From: Phocaeicola vulgatus ATCC 8482
GTDB taxonomy: Bacteria > Bacteroidota > Bacteroidia > Bacteroidales > Bacteroidaceae
Length of the DNA stretch: 64,000 bases
Direction: 5' to 3'
Assembly: GCF_000012825.1 (NCBI RefSeq)
Contig: NC_009614.1
Location: forward strand, 1,860,001-1,924,000
Position numbers and translations under genes: made by a program. The notes below the pieces were generated by a model. The model ran no database searches. It was not told where the DNA came from and saw nothing but the letters and a program-made list of their open reading frames with translations. Positions 37,393 to 46,789 of the stretch are shown here, in pieces; position 1 is the first letter of the stretch, and each line of letters begins with the position of its first letter.

Positions 37393-39819
37393 TCAGAAGG
37401 TTTCTTGTGCCGTGCGGGCTATTACGTCATATTGTAAATCTGTATTCATGTCATTGAAGTAATCACTGTATCCAGCTACGCGTACCAATAGGTCCCGGTA
37501 TTCTTCCGGATGTTTTTGGGCGGCATGCAGGGTAGCGGTATCTACTATGTTGAACTGAATGTGATGTCCTCCTAAAGCAAAATAGCTGCGGATGAGGCTT
37601 GCCAGTTTGGCTATGTCTTCATCGTGTTTAAGAAGTGAAGGCAGGAAGCGCTGATTCAATAGAGTGCCTCCGCTTTTCACCTGGTCCAGTTTTCCTAATG
37701 ATTTTATAACGGCGGATGGCCCGTGGGTATCTGCTCCGTGTGAGGGTGAGGTACCGTCACTGATGGCACGTCCGGCCAGACGGCCGTTGGGGGTGGCATT
37801 CATCATTTTGCCGAAGTAAACGTGACAGGTGGTAGACAACATGTTCAGATGGAAACATTCGCCTTTGGTGTTCGGCTTTCCCTCGATGGCATCGTAAAGG
37901 TCGTTAAAGATCTGGATGGCGATGCGGTCTGCATATTCGTCATCGTTACCGAAGAAAGGGGTACGGTTCAGTATGAACTGTCTCATGGCTTCCTGTCCTT
38001 CGAAGTTGGTATCGGTAGCATGGATGATTTGCTCCATATTGAATTTACGTTCTTCGAATACATGTTTTTTCAGAACGGAGAGGCTGTCGGTAATAGTACC
38101 CAAACCGGTGCATTGAATATAGCTTGTGTTATAACGCGGTCCGCAGTTATAATAATCTTTTCCTTTGGCGATACAGTCATCAATGAACAAAGACAGGAAA
38201 GTGGCGGGAGCGTATTTGGCGAACATACGGTCAATGTAGTTGCTGACGCGTACTTTCATATCTACAAAATAATGGATTTGTTTAAGAAATGCGTCATAAA
38301 GTGCTTCATAACTCCGGAAGGTACAGGGATCTCCTGTTACCAAGCCTACTTTCTTGCCTGATACAGGATCTGTTCCGTTGTGCAAGGTGACTTCCAATAT
38401 CTTGGGTACGTTAAGGTAACCGGTCAGTATGTAAGCTTCTTTTCCGAAAGCGCCTACTTCTATGCATCCGCTACATCCGCCTTCACGAGCGTCCTCCGGT
38501 GTTTTTCCCTGTCGCATCAGTTCCATGACGTATGTGTCGGGATTGAATACAGATGGGTAGCCATAGCCCTTACGGATTACTTTGCAGCCTTCGCGCAGGA
38601 AACGCTCCGGGGTGCATACACTGATGTGCAGGGCGCTTCCGGGTTGTAACAGGTGAAGATCATCTACTGTTTCGAGCATGATATAGGATACTTCGCTGAC
38701 TCCGTTGCTACCATCACGTTTGATGCCACCGATATTCAGATTGGTAAAGTCATTGTAGGTACCGCTTTCTTTGGCGGTGATGCCAACTTTGGGTGGGGCT
38801 GTCTGATTATTTACTTTGATAAAGAAACATGACATCAGTTCTTTGGCCTCTGCACGGGTCAGTATTCCTTCTTCCAGGTCTTTTTCATAGAAAGGAGCGA
38901 GGTGCTGGTCAAAATGTCCTGGATTCATGGCGTCCCATCCGTTCAGCTCTGTAATGGTGCCGAGATGGACAAACCAGTACATTTGTATGGCCTCCCAATA
39001 AGTACGGGGGGCATGTGCAGGAACCCATCGGCAGATTTCCGCTATTTTTTTCAGTTCCTCTTTGCGTTTCGGATCGGTTTCTTGTCCAGCCATCTTTTCG
39101 GCCAGTTCGGCATGGCGTTCGGCAAAAATGATAGCGGCATCACAGGAGATGGACATGGCGGTCAGTTCTTCTTGTTTGTCGGTTGCTTCTGGATCATTCA
39201 TAAAATCCAGATTTTTCAACTCATGTGCAATACGTTCTTTCAAATCCAGCATGCCATGTTGATAAACCTTTCCGTCCAGAGAAGTATGGCCGGGGGCTCG
39301 TTGTTCCATGAATTCAGTGAACATTCCTACTTCGTAAGCTTCTTTCCATTCTTTGGGAACATGATTGAAGATGCGTTCGCGTTGGGTGCGCCCTTTCCAA
39401 TAAGGAATTACCTCGCGCTCATAGGTGTCTATATCTTCCTGGCTGATGGTGTAACGCTGCAATTCGCGGGTGTTCAATACATGAAGGTCTTCCACGCTGT
39501 GACAGGTCAGTTCAGGGAAAGTCGATACGGCTTTGGGGCGTGGTCCACGTTCACCTACAATCAGTTCGTCTTCACCTATGTATATAGTTTTCCGTTTACA
39601 GATTTCAAGGAAGTTCAGTGCTCTTAGAATAGGAATTGGATACTTTCCTTCGTTTTCTTTGTAAAATTCGGTTTCTATCAGAGCACGTTCTATGGACAAA
39701 GAAGGTTGTGTATCAAAAGATTCTTGACGTAGGCGTCGGATACGGTCTGTCATACCGTTGATTGTTGTTTTCATAAGAGTTGTAATAAGGTCTACTGGTT
39801 CATAAATAGAAATTTCCAT
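37393..39819 (-). CDS. hypD: Glycyl radical enzyme, probable trans-4-hydroxy-L-proline dehydratase
   Basis: 808 residues. Catalytic cysteine segment GGCSGCIEVGAFGKE (Cys452, Glu454) and glycyl radical loop RVAGYSD (Gly783). The context EAYILTGYLNVPKILE, NNQTAPPKVGIT and TELNGWDAMNPGHFDQHL resembles clostridial HypD much more than pyruvate formate-lyase or glycerol dehydratase. HypD dehydrates hydroxyproline to pyrroline-5-carboxylate; the usual partner proC is not adjacent here. Start could also be ATG 39774 (MKTTINGMTDRI), nearer the family start. Specificity is inferred from recalled homology. Confidence 0.75.
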   Translation of the reverse strand: MEISIYEPVDLITTLMKTTINGMTDRIRRLRQESFDTQPSLSIERALIETEFYKENEGKYPIPILRALNFLEICKRKTIYIGEDELIVGERGPRPKAVSTFPELTCHSVEDLHVLNTRELQRYTISQEDIDTYEREVIPYWKGRTQRERIFNHVPKEWKEAYEVGMFTEFMEQRAPGHTSLDGKVYQHGMLDLKERIAHELKNLDFMNDPEATDKQEELTAMSISCDAAIIFAERHAELAEKMAGQETDPKRKEELKKIAEICRWVPAHAPRTYWEAIQMYWFVHLGTITELNGWDAMNPGHFDQHLAPFYEKDLEEGILTRAEAKELMSCFFIKVNNQTAPPKVGITAKESGTYNDFTNLNIGGIKRDGSNGVSEVSYIMLETVDDLHLLQPGSALHISVCTPERFLREGCKVIRKGYGYPSVFNPDTYVMELMRQGKTPEDAREGGCSGCIEVGAFGKEAYILTGYLNVPKILEVTLHNGTDPVSGKKVGLVTGDPCTFRSYEALYDAFLKQIHYFVDMKVRVSNYIDRMFAKYAPATFLSLFIDDCIAKGKDYYNCGPRYNTSYIQCTGLGTITDSLSVLKKHVFEERKFNMEQIIHATDTNFEGQEAMRQFILNRTPFFGNDDEYADRIAIQIFNDLYDAIEGKPNTKGECFHLNMLSTTCHVYFGKMMNATPNGRLAGRAISDGTSPSHGADTHGPSAVIKSLGKLDQVKSGGTLLNQRFLPSLLKHDEDIAKLASLIRSYFALGGHHIQFNIVDTATLHAAQKHPEEYRDLLVRVAGYSDYFNDMNTDLQYDVIARTAQETF

Positions 39820-39884
39820 AAGGGCGGATTAATGGATCCGACCAATTGATGTGCAAGAGAATAAGATATCAAATAGAAAGAAAC

Positions 39885-39964
39885 GTATGCCAAAAGTAAG
39901 ATACGCTGTCATTTAATCCATCTTTATAGTGGTGTAATGTACAGTCTGCTGGCTTTTGGCATAC
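39885..39964. promoter_or_regulatory. 12-bp inverted repeat overlapping the hypD promoter
   Basis: Perfect arms gtatgccaaaag (39885-39896) and cttttggcatac (39953-39964), 56 nt apart. The minus-strand -7 box TACTTTTG of hypD (39898-39891) takes its TTTTG from the left arm and its TA from the spacer. Inverting the spacer would destroy the box. It may be an operator pair or an invertible promoter. Confidence 0.6.
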
Positions 39965-40120
39965 CCTCCTGAAGAAGAAATGTTCTTAGTAGTAGAACAT
40001 CAGGCAGTTGAACAATTTTCTATAGCCTTTGGAGTGCATTCACTTATACTTGTTTAATAATGGCCGAAATTACTGTTTGTTTTGCACATAAACAAAACTT
40101 ATATACTGTTTAATAACAGG
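39965..40120. other. Gene-free stretch upstream of the hypD promoter
   Basis: A/T-rich, no ORF or repeat beyond the inverted repeat to its left. It probably holds the 3' region of the nucleoside kinase transcript. Confidence 0.35.
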
Positions 40121-41785
40121 TTAATACCGGAAACTGCTTCCTCCTAAAAACTCTCTCAGTAAAGAAGTGGGAGGCAATTCTTTATCTTGTACCGAAGCGA
40201 AATATTCCAAGAATTTGCGTAAACGGTATGCTTCTGAATATTCCGGTTTGTTATTGGGAACATTCCTTAGAATAGGAATGGCATAATCCTTCATAATGGC
40301 CAGTTCAAACAACAGGGCAGAATTGAACATGGCATCTGCATTTTCCTGATATGGGAAGATCCATTTTTCTTCTCCGGCGCGTACGCTGGGCCATCTTCTG
40401 ATTGTTTCCTCTGCGGAATAGCCACGGTATTTGTAATCGCGGATAATACGGCGCAACAAACGGTTGTCGGTAGTCGGAATATAATTATGATTGTCCAGCA
40501 GAATAGTGGTTAATGCCGATACATATATTTTATATTTATTCTCGGCGGGAATATGAGGGGTTAATTCGGGGTTAAGTGCATGAATCCCTTCGAGAATCAA
40601 TATCATGTTATCGTCAATCTTAAGTTTGTCACCTTTAAATTCCCTTCTTCCTGTGGTGAAGTTGAAACGTGGTAACTCTACTTCCTTTCCATGAAGCAGA
40701 TCTTGTAATTGCTTGTTGAAGAACTCCAAATCCAATGCATACAATGATTCGTAATCATAATCACCTTTTTCATCTTTTGGTGTCTTTTCTCGGTCAACAA
40801 AGTAATTGTCCAGGGAGATGGGGTAAGGTTTCAGCCCGTTTGCCATCAACTGGATACTGAGTCGTTTGCTGAAAGTCGTTTTACCAGAAGAGGATGGACC
40901 GGAGATAAGAACCAGTTTTACTCTTTGACCGTTTTTTCCTCTGTGGTATATCTCATCAGCAATATTGGAAATTTTTTTTTCCTGCAAGGCTTCAGACACA
41001 TTAATCAGATCGGTGGCATAACCTTCATTACAGGCCACATTGAAATCTCCTACAGTACCCACACCTAAAATCTGATTCCAGCGTCGGTGCTCTTTGAATA
41101 CTTCCAGCATTTTTTCTTGTTTTACTACTTCCTCCAATATTTCCGGATTCTGACGGTTGGGGACTCGCAGCAACAAGCCGTCATAGTATTTAACAATGTC
41201 GAATTTGCGGATATATCCGGTGCTGGGCAACAGACTGCCATAGTAGTAGTCAATGGTATCTTCTAAAGTATAATAATAGGAGTAAAGTTCCCCTGAAGTT
41301 TCAAGCAGTCTAACTTTGTCCATCATTCCTTTCCGGCGGAATAGTTCTACTACTTCAGTTGTGTGACATTCAAAACGGTGGAAAGGGATGTTGGCTTCCA
41401 CAATCTCTTTCATTCGCTGCTTAATACGGGAAACATCATCCAGCCCGGTTTCGCGTCCTATCTGCAAGGCGCAATAATATCCTTTAGATACGGGATGTTC
41501 AAGCATGATTTTTCCATCAGGGTATAAGTCCTCCACCGCTTTGCACAAGATGAAGCAGAGAGAACGGACATAGGTACGCATTCCTGAAGGATTCAGTATG
41601 TTCAGGAACTCTACATCCTTATTATTATAGGCCCGGTAATTGAGTCCTTCTACTTTGTTATTGACTTTGGCACTGACCGGTCCGTATGGGATATCTAGAT
41701 TAAAACCATTATAAATATCCAAAAGTGAGCTTCCGATTGGGAAGTTCTTTGAAATATTGTTATTTTTGCAACAGATTTGTAACAT
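40121..41785 (-). CDS. Nucleoside kinase with N-terminal TGS/threonyl-tRNA synthetase-like region
   Basis: 554 residues. The N-terminal part (about 1-240) resembles the TGS and editing-type second additional domain of threonyl-tRNA synthetase (for example MLEHPVSKGYYCALQIG and FHRFECHTTEVVE). The C-terminal part is a uridine kinase-like P-loop domain: LISGPSSSGKTTFSKRL (Walker A), PISLDNYFVDREKTP and LILEGIHALNP. Such fusions phosphorylate nucleosides, probably uridine/cytidine, but substrate is not proven. Monocistronic. Confidence 0.88.
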   Translation of the reverse strand: MLQICCKNNNISKNFPIGSSLLDIYNGFNLDIPYGPVSAKVNNKVEGLNYRAYNNKDVEFLNILNPSGMRTYVRSLCFILCKAVEDLYPDGKIMLEHPVSKGYYCALQIGRETGLDDVSRIKQRMKEIVEANIPFHRFECHTTEVVELFRRKGMMDKVRLLETSGELYSYYYTLEDTIDYYYGSLLPSTGYIRKFDIVKYYDGLLLRVPNRQNPEILEEVVKQEKMLEVFKEHRRWNQILGVGTVGDFNVACNEGYATDLINVSEALQEKKISNIADEIYHRGKNGQRVKLVLISGPSSSGKTTFSKRLSIQLMANGLKPYPISLDNYFVDREKTPKDEKGDYDYESLYALDLEFFNKQLQDLLHGKEVELPRFNFTTGRREFKGDKLKIDDNMILILEGIHALNPELTPHIPAENKYKIYVSALTTILLDNHNYIPTTDNRLLRRIIRDYKYRGYSAEETIRRWPSVRAGEEKWIFPYQENADAMFNSALLFELAIMKDYAIPILRNVPNNKPEYSEAYRLRKFLEYFASVQDKELPPTSLLREFLGGSSFRY

Positions 41786-41875
41786 AATCGTAATAATTAT
41801 TACTAATGTAGTGAAACGGCTTGAAATTTACTGAATAAAAGGGAGATTAGCCAATTCCTACCAAATTAATTAAAG

Positions 41876-43567
41876 ATGGAGTATTCTTTTTATGATTTCT
41901 TAAAGCTGCTAGGTTCACTGGCGCTATTCCTTTATGGAATGAAAATCATGAGTGAGGGGCTGCAAAAGTTTGCTGGTGACAGACTGCGTAAAATCCTCAC
42001 AGCGATGACCACCAACCGGGTAACCGGAGTGCTAACCGGTGTTCTTATCACTGCGTTAATTCAATCCTCTTCTGCTACTACTGTTATGGTAGTAAGTTTC
42101 GTTAATGCCGGACTCCTTACACTTTCACAATCAATTGGAGTCATTATGGGGGCAAATATCGGTACCACTGTCACTGCATGGATTATATCTGCGTTAGGGT
42201 TTAAAGTAGATATTGCTGCTATGGCACTTCCGTTATTGGCTGTTGGCGTACCCTTATTATTTTCAGGAAAGAGTAACCGTAAATCCATTGGAGAATTTAT
42301 ATTCGGTTTCTCTTTTTTGTTTATGGGCCTCTCTCTCTTGAAGACGAATGCTCCTGACTTAAGTAGAAACCCCGAAATGTTGTCTTTTGTTCAGAACTAT
42401 ACTGATATGGGATTTGGTTCTGTTATCTTATTTGTTGTCATCGGTACAGTTCTTACCATGATTGTACAGGCATCGGCTGCAACGATGGCTATTACTTTGA
42501 TTATGTGTGCCAATGGTTGGATTAGTTTTGAGCTGGGGGCTGCGTTGGTACTTGGCGAGAATATTGGTACCACTATAACCGCTAACCTTGCCGCACTGAC
42601 TGCCAATACGCAGGCCAGGAGGGCTGCGCTGGCTCATTTGGTGTTCAATGTTTTTGGGGTTATTTGGGTGTTATGCCTTTTCAAGCCTGTAACTATGGGG
42701 GTTTCATGGTTTGTAGAAGATATAATGAGAACAGCAGATCCGGCTGTTGCCGTATCTTTTAAACTGTCTGCTTTTCATACTACTTTTAATATATGCAATG
42801 TGTTGATTCTTATTTGGTTTGTCAAGTTGATAGAGAAAACTGTCTGTAAAATCATTCCTCAGAGAGAGCAGGATGAGGAATATCGTTTGCGCTTTATTAC
42901 AGGTGGTATGCTTTCTACGGCAGAGCTTTCTATATTGCAGGCACGCAAGGAAATCAATCTCTTTGCAGAGCGTACTCATCGTATGTTTGGCATGGTGCGG
43001 GATCTGCTTCACACCACTAATGACAATGATTTTAACAAATTGTTCAGTCGTATTGAGAAATATGAGAATATAAGCGATAACATGGAGGTGGAGATCGCTA
43101 ATTATCTGAATCAGGTATCCGACGGGCGTTTGAGTTCTGAAAGTAAGTTGCAAATTCGTGCTATGCTTCGTGAAGTGACTGAAATAGAAAGTATCGGGGA
43201 CAGCTGTTATAATTTGGCACGTACTATCAATCGTAAACATCGCAGTGATATGGATTTTACTCCGAAACAGTATGATCATATTCATCAGATGTTCCAGTTG
43301 ACTGATGATGCTTTGTCTCAGATGATTTCGTTGGTGGAAGATGAGCATCATGTGGTAGATGTGAATAAATCGTTTAATATAGAGAATGAAATAAATAACT
43401 ATCGTAATCAGCTAAAGAACCAAAATGTGCTGGATGTGAATAATAAGGAGTATGATTATCAGATGGGGGTGCACTATATGGATATTATTGGAGAATGTGA
43501 AAAACTGGGCGATTATGTAGTAAATGTGGTGGAAGCCAGTAGCAATGTGAAGGAAAAGAAATCCTGA
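41876..43567 (+). CDS. Na+/Pi cotransporter family protein with PhoU-like domain
   Basis: 563 residues. Two Na/Pi cotransporter repeats with the QSSSATTVM motif in the first (about residues 63-71) and VQASAATMAI in the second; about eight or nine membrane segments in the first 320 residues. A cytoplasmic PhoU-like helical domain follows to the end. Likely sodium-driven phosphate uptake. An internally deleted copy of the same gene lies immediately downstream. Confidence 0.93.
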   Translation: MEYSFYDFLKLLGSLALFLYGMKIMSEGLQKFAGDRLRKILTAMTTNRVTGVLTGVLITALIQSSSATTVMVVSFVNAGLLTLSQSIGVIMGANIGTTVTAWIISALGFKVDIAAMALPLLAVGVPLLFSGKSNRKSIGEFIFGFSFLFMGLSLLKTNAPDLSRNPEMLSFVQNYTDMGFGSVILFVVIGTVLTMIVQASAATMAITLIMCANGWISFELGAALVLGENIGTTITANLAALTANTQARRAALAHLVFNVFGVIWVLCLFKPVTMGVSWFVEDIMRTADPAVAVSFKLSAFHTTFNICNVLILIWFVKLIEKTVCKIIPQREQDEEYRLRFITGGMLSTAELSILQARKEINLFAERTHRMFGMVRDLLHTTNDNDFNKLFSRIEKYENISDNMEVEIANYLNQVSDGRLSSESKLQIRAMLREVTEIESIGDSCYNLARTINRKHRSDMDFTPKQYDHIHQMFQLTDDALSQMISLVEDEHHVVDVNKSFNIENEINNYRNQLKNQNVLDVNNKEYDYQMGVHYMDIIGECEKLGDYVVNVVEASSNVKEKKS

Positions 43568-43700
43568 CCTGAAAGGGCTATGGTGAACAGAATAGGTGCA
43601 GAGGTGCAAGGTTTAACCTATGATGGGTTAAATACTTTGTGCCTCTGTGTTTTTTAATAAAGTGTAAGAAAGAAGAGAGTCTAAATAAAAGAGAATCTAC

Positions 43701-44133
43701 ATGTCAATATTTGTTTTTTTTGAAACTGATAGGCTCACTGGTACTTCTGATATATGGTATGAAAACCGTGAGTGAGGCTTTGCAAAAACTGACAGGTGGG
43801 CATTTGCGCCATATTTTGGGTGCTATGACCACGAATCGCTTCACCGGATTGTTGACAGGTGCATCGTACAGCCTTCCACTGCAACAAATAGTATCTTTGG
43901 AAGAAGACGAATATCATTTGGTTGATCCTAACAAATCATTTAATATAGAGAATGAGAGAAACAATTACCGCAACCAGTTGAAGGATCAGAATGTATTGGA
44001 TGTGAATAATAAGGAATATAATTATCAGACGGGGGATCATTATATGGATATTATCAGCGAATGCGAAAAATTAGGCGATTATGTAGTAAATGTTGTTGAG
44101 GCACGTACAGATATAAAGGAAAAGAAAATTTGA
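43701..44133 (+). pseudogene. Internally deleted, frameshifted Na/Pi cotransporter copy
   Basis: Related in sequence to the gene before it: LKLIGSLVLLIYGMKTVSEALQ and the following AMTTNRFTGLLTGA match the N-terminus, then the frame jumps directly to the C-terminal end (FNIENERNNYRNQL, VLDVNNKEYNYQ, CEKLGDYVVNVVEA). About 390 central residues are missing. The ancestral start at 43701 is out of frame because of the T8 run at 43714-43721. The frame can be read from upstream codons, but no family-like start is left. It probably arose by tandem duplication and deletion. Confidence 0.85.
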
Positions 44134-44319
44134 TTTGTAGGGATATTCAGTAAATGTCTCTAAAAAATAAGATGGCATATGAAGATGATAGGGCATGACC
44201 ATTTCATATGCCCTTCTTATTGTCATTTTTCCGTGCTTTCTCACATACTTCTATCCGACAGGACATGACGTTCCGGAAGAAGTCTGATGACCTCTTCTGA
44301 TTCTGTGAGTAAAATCATA

Positions 44320-45678
44320 TCATGCTGCTTTAGCTGTTTTGTTTCTGATTTTTTCTATCATCAGTATGGCATTTGCCGTATGTATTCCAAAGAAAATCCA
44401 CAGTATTTCCGTCTTCCTGTTTCTGGCCTTTATCCTTGAGAGCGAGTAATGTTGCTTTTGAGTGCCGAAGCTTCCTTCAAGCCGTGTTGCCCTTTCTTTT
44501 GAGAGTTCGCTTCTAAGCACCTTCCTCAAAGGCTCATCTTTGGCCGCCCTTCCCTTGCGCACAAAGGATGTGGATATCCCATATTTTGTACAGAACTTTC
44601 TGTTGGCATTATTGGCATATATGGAATCGGCAGCCACACATCTTACCCTTACATTCATAAGCTTCTGCTGCATACGGATACAGTCCTTCAAGCGTATACC
44701 CTCATTGAATGCCTTGAACGAGAGGTGTTCGATGAACGATATGCCGTCTATCTGTATATTATTGACCTTTGCACCGAACTCGACGGACTTGTTTTCCTTG
44801 CCTCTGACGATGGGACGTACATAATGACGGTCAATGCTGACGATGCGGTCACTGACTTTCCGCCCTTCAAACATTTCCTTTTCTTGTACAAGCACCTTTC
44901 TGATGATGGAAAGACGCTTATGATAATCCTGGGTATATCGGAGTAAAGCACCGTACTCGCTATGGATCCCATCCCTTTGACTGAGGAGCTTTTCAAGAAG
45001 CTTGATCATACGGCGCTTAAGCATTCTTGTCCTTGAAGCTCTCCTCTTTCTTTTCTTGCAGTAGGACAGATAGGATTCCGCCACATTCCTGTATTTGTTG
45101 CGCGGACGCCTTATGCCCAGCTCCCTGCAATGCCGGCATATATGCCTGTAGAGCCATTCGAGGCTTTCCCAAAGGAGTTTCATGTCCGTAGGAAAACGCA
45201 TGTGGCTTTCATAGCATGTGGCATCGGTCATGCAGACGTGAAGGTTATCAAGATAAGGTTTCCAGTGTGAAGCCAGGAGCTCCTGGAAAGAATCAATGTC
45301 AAGGCGGGATGCTATCTCATTACGGATGGCACTGACTATCTTGAAGTTGGTTATGGGAAGGGACGGGGGAATCATAATTCCACAGAAAATCTGGTAGTGT
45401 ATGTTCCCGTTCAGATGTTCCACCAGTTGCCTGTCGGAGAATCCGGTGTATGCCTTCAGGACCATAAGGGCGATCTTTGCGGAAGGACTGAATCTGTTCC
45501 TGCGTCCCAGGCGCCGGTCCGACAGGCCGGCGGCTTTTGCCATACATTCAAACGGAAAGACCGAATGAAGCTTGCCAAGCTCACTCTCATTAAAACTCTT
45601 GCGGTATTTTTCCAGAATATCAAATTCTGTAAAACCCAAAGTAGGGTGAATTTCTGAAATATTCACTATCTTTGCCAT
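44320..45678 (-). CDS. DDE transposase (IS5/IS1182-like)
   Basis: 452 residues. N-terminal DUF772-type domain (GFSDRQLVEHLNGNIHYQIF), then a DDE catalytic set that I read as Asp in CMTDATCYES, Asp in CVAADSIYANNANR and Glu in RLEGSFGTQKQHY. A basic segment with RKRRASRTRMLKRR lies between. It is uninterrupted, so the element could be active. The exact IS family needs a database comparison. Confidence 0.9.
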   Translation of the reverse strand: MAKIVNISEIHPTLGFTEFDILEKYRKSFNESELGKLHSVFPFECMAKAAGLSDRRLGRRNRFSPSAKIALMVLKAYTGFSDRQLVEHLNGNIHYQIFCGIMIPPSLPITNFKIVSAIRNEIASRLDIDSFQELLASHWKPYLDNLHVCMTDATCYESHMRFPTDMKLLWESLEWLYRHICRHCRELGIRRPRNKYRNVAESYLSYCKKRKRRASRTRMLKRRMIKLLEKLLSQRDGIHSEYGALLRYTQDYHKRLSIIRKVLVQEKEMFEGRKVSDRIVSIDRHYVRPIVRGKENKSVEFGAKVNNIQIDGISFIEHLSFKAFNEGIRLKDCIRMQQKLMNVRVRCVAADSIYANNANRKFCTKYGISTSFVRKGRAAKDEPLRKVLRSELSKERATRLEGSFGTQKQHYSLSRIKARNRKTEILWIFFGIHTANAILMIEKIRNKTAKAA

Positions 45679-45753
45679 ATCTTATTAGTTTGGATATTTC
45701 CCCCGTTTTGGCCGTCAAATCTTATTTTCGGGGGAATACCTAAAGATACAAAA

Positions 45754-45796
45754 AAGCCAACTAATTCGCAATACTTTGTGTATGAATTAGTTGGCT
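45754..45796. repeat. Hairpin upstream of the transposase, inside the IS
   Basis: Perfect 13-bp arms agccaactaattc and gaattagttggct separated by 17 nt. A likely barrier against transcription entering the IS, or a regulator of transposase expression. Confidence 0.6.
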
Positions 45797-45840
45797 GATT
45801 TTGTAATATTTAATGAATGTCCCTTTGTAGAAGGACAAGT

Positions 45841-45880
45841 TAAAAGAAAAGCGTGAGACACGAATGTTCCACGCTTTTTT
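45841..45880 (-). terminator. Terminator of the FKBP genes
   Basis: Stem aaaagcgtg/cacgctttt (45847-45855 with 45870-45878), followed on the minus strand by TTTTCTTTT-like sequence. 22 bp past the FKBP stop. Confidence 0.7.
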
Positions 45881-45901
45881 GTAAATCGTATTAAAATGAG
45901 G

Positions 45902-46768
45902 TTATTTTTCGATTCCAACCAGTTCTACTTCGAAAATCAAAGTAGAGAAAGGTTTAATCTGACCGGCTTCACGTGCACCATAAGCCAAGTCTTGAGGGAT
46001 GTAAAGTTCCCATTTAGAACCTACTGGCATCATTGTCAGTGCTTCAGTCCATCCTTTGATTACTTGATTAGCACGGAAAGTAGTCGGTTCTTTACGATCA
46101 TATGAACTGTCGAACTGAGTTCCGTCAATCAAAGTACCTTTATAGTTTACTTTTACTTTAGAAGAATCGGTAGGAACAGCGCCGTTACCTTCTTTAATTA
46201 TCTTATATTGCAATCCGCTTGATGTAGTTTTAACACCCTCTTTCTTTGCATTTTCAGCTAGGAATTTTTCACCGGCAGCCTTATTTTCAGCGAATTGGGC
46301 TTCAGTAGCTTTTGTTTTGATTGCTTCTGCTTTAGACTGAACGTAGGCGTTGGCTTCTTCCATAGTAACATTCATGCCTTTTTTCTGCAAAGCAGCCATG
46401 AAACCTGCCAGGAAGTTTTCTTTACTTAAACTTTGAGTAGAGTCATTTCCGAAAATACGTTGGCTCATCATATCGAACATACGTCCACCAACTTGTTGAC
46501 CAATCTGAAGACCTGCCATATAAGCAACATCTTTAGGACTTGTCTTGCTGGTACCTTCTTTAACACCTCTGATGAAGTCGGCCATATAGGCTGTGTCAAC
46601 GCCCAGTTGTTGGCTCATATACATATCCAGACCTTGCGTGTTGGTGATACCCATCATGTAAGAAAGTGAGTCTACGTCATTCTTCATGTTTGCTTTCGGT
46701 GCTTGGGCTGTACAAGAAGCCAAGCTGGCTGCAGCAGCGATTGCTACAAAAAAACTAATTTTTTTCAT
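45902..46768 (-). CDS. FKBP-type peptidyl-prolyl isomerase, lipoprotein
   Basis: 288 residues. Lipoprotein signal (FFVAIAAAASLASCTAQ, Cys at about 19), an FkpA/Mip-type N-terminal dimerisation region (VDSLSYMMGITNTQG), and a C-terminal FKBP domain: VKVNYKGTLIDGTQFDSSYDR then VIKGWTEALTMMPVGSKWEL and IPQDLAYGAREAGQI. A periplasmic or outer membrane folding helper. It follows the other FKBP gene by 21 bp, probably one operon. Confidence 0.94.
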   Translation of the reverse strand: MKKISFFVAIAAAASLASCTAQAPKANMKNDVDSLSYMMGITNTQGLDMYMSQQLGVDTAYMADFIRGVKEGTSKTSPKDVAYMAGLQIGQQVGGRMFDMMSQRIFGNDSTQSLSKENFLAGFMAALQKKGMNVTMEEANAYVQSKAEAIKTKATEAQFAENKAAGEKFLAENAKKEGVKTTSSGLQYKIIKEGNGAVPTDSSKVKVNYKGTLIDGTQFDSSYDRKEPTTFRANQVIKGWTEALTMMPVGSKWELYIPQDLAYGAREAGQIKPFSTLIFEVELVGIEK

Positions 46769-46789
46769 TTGCCTTAAATGCTTTAATAA

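Larger units (their letters stand above)
44140..45823 (-). mobile_element. Complete insertion sequence, 1684 bp, with 6-bp target duplication
   Basis: Imperfect terminal inverted repeats: left GGGATATTCAGTAAAT (44140-44155) and right, on the other strand, GGGACATTCATTAAAT (45823-45808), 14 of 16 matching. Flanked by direct repeats TTTGTA at 44134-44139 and 45824-45829. One transposase gene. Hairpins just inside each end (44173-44214 and 45754-45796) may stop readthrough transcription. Inserted directly after the stop of the decayed Na/Pi copy. Confidence 0.85.

Noticed and set aside
38902..39627. 241-codon plus-strand frame opposite hypD
   Set aside because: Shadow of the glycyl radical enzyme gene.
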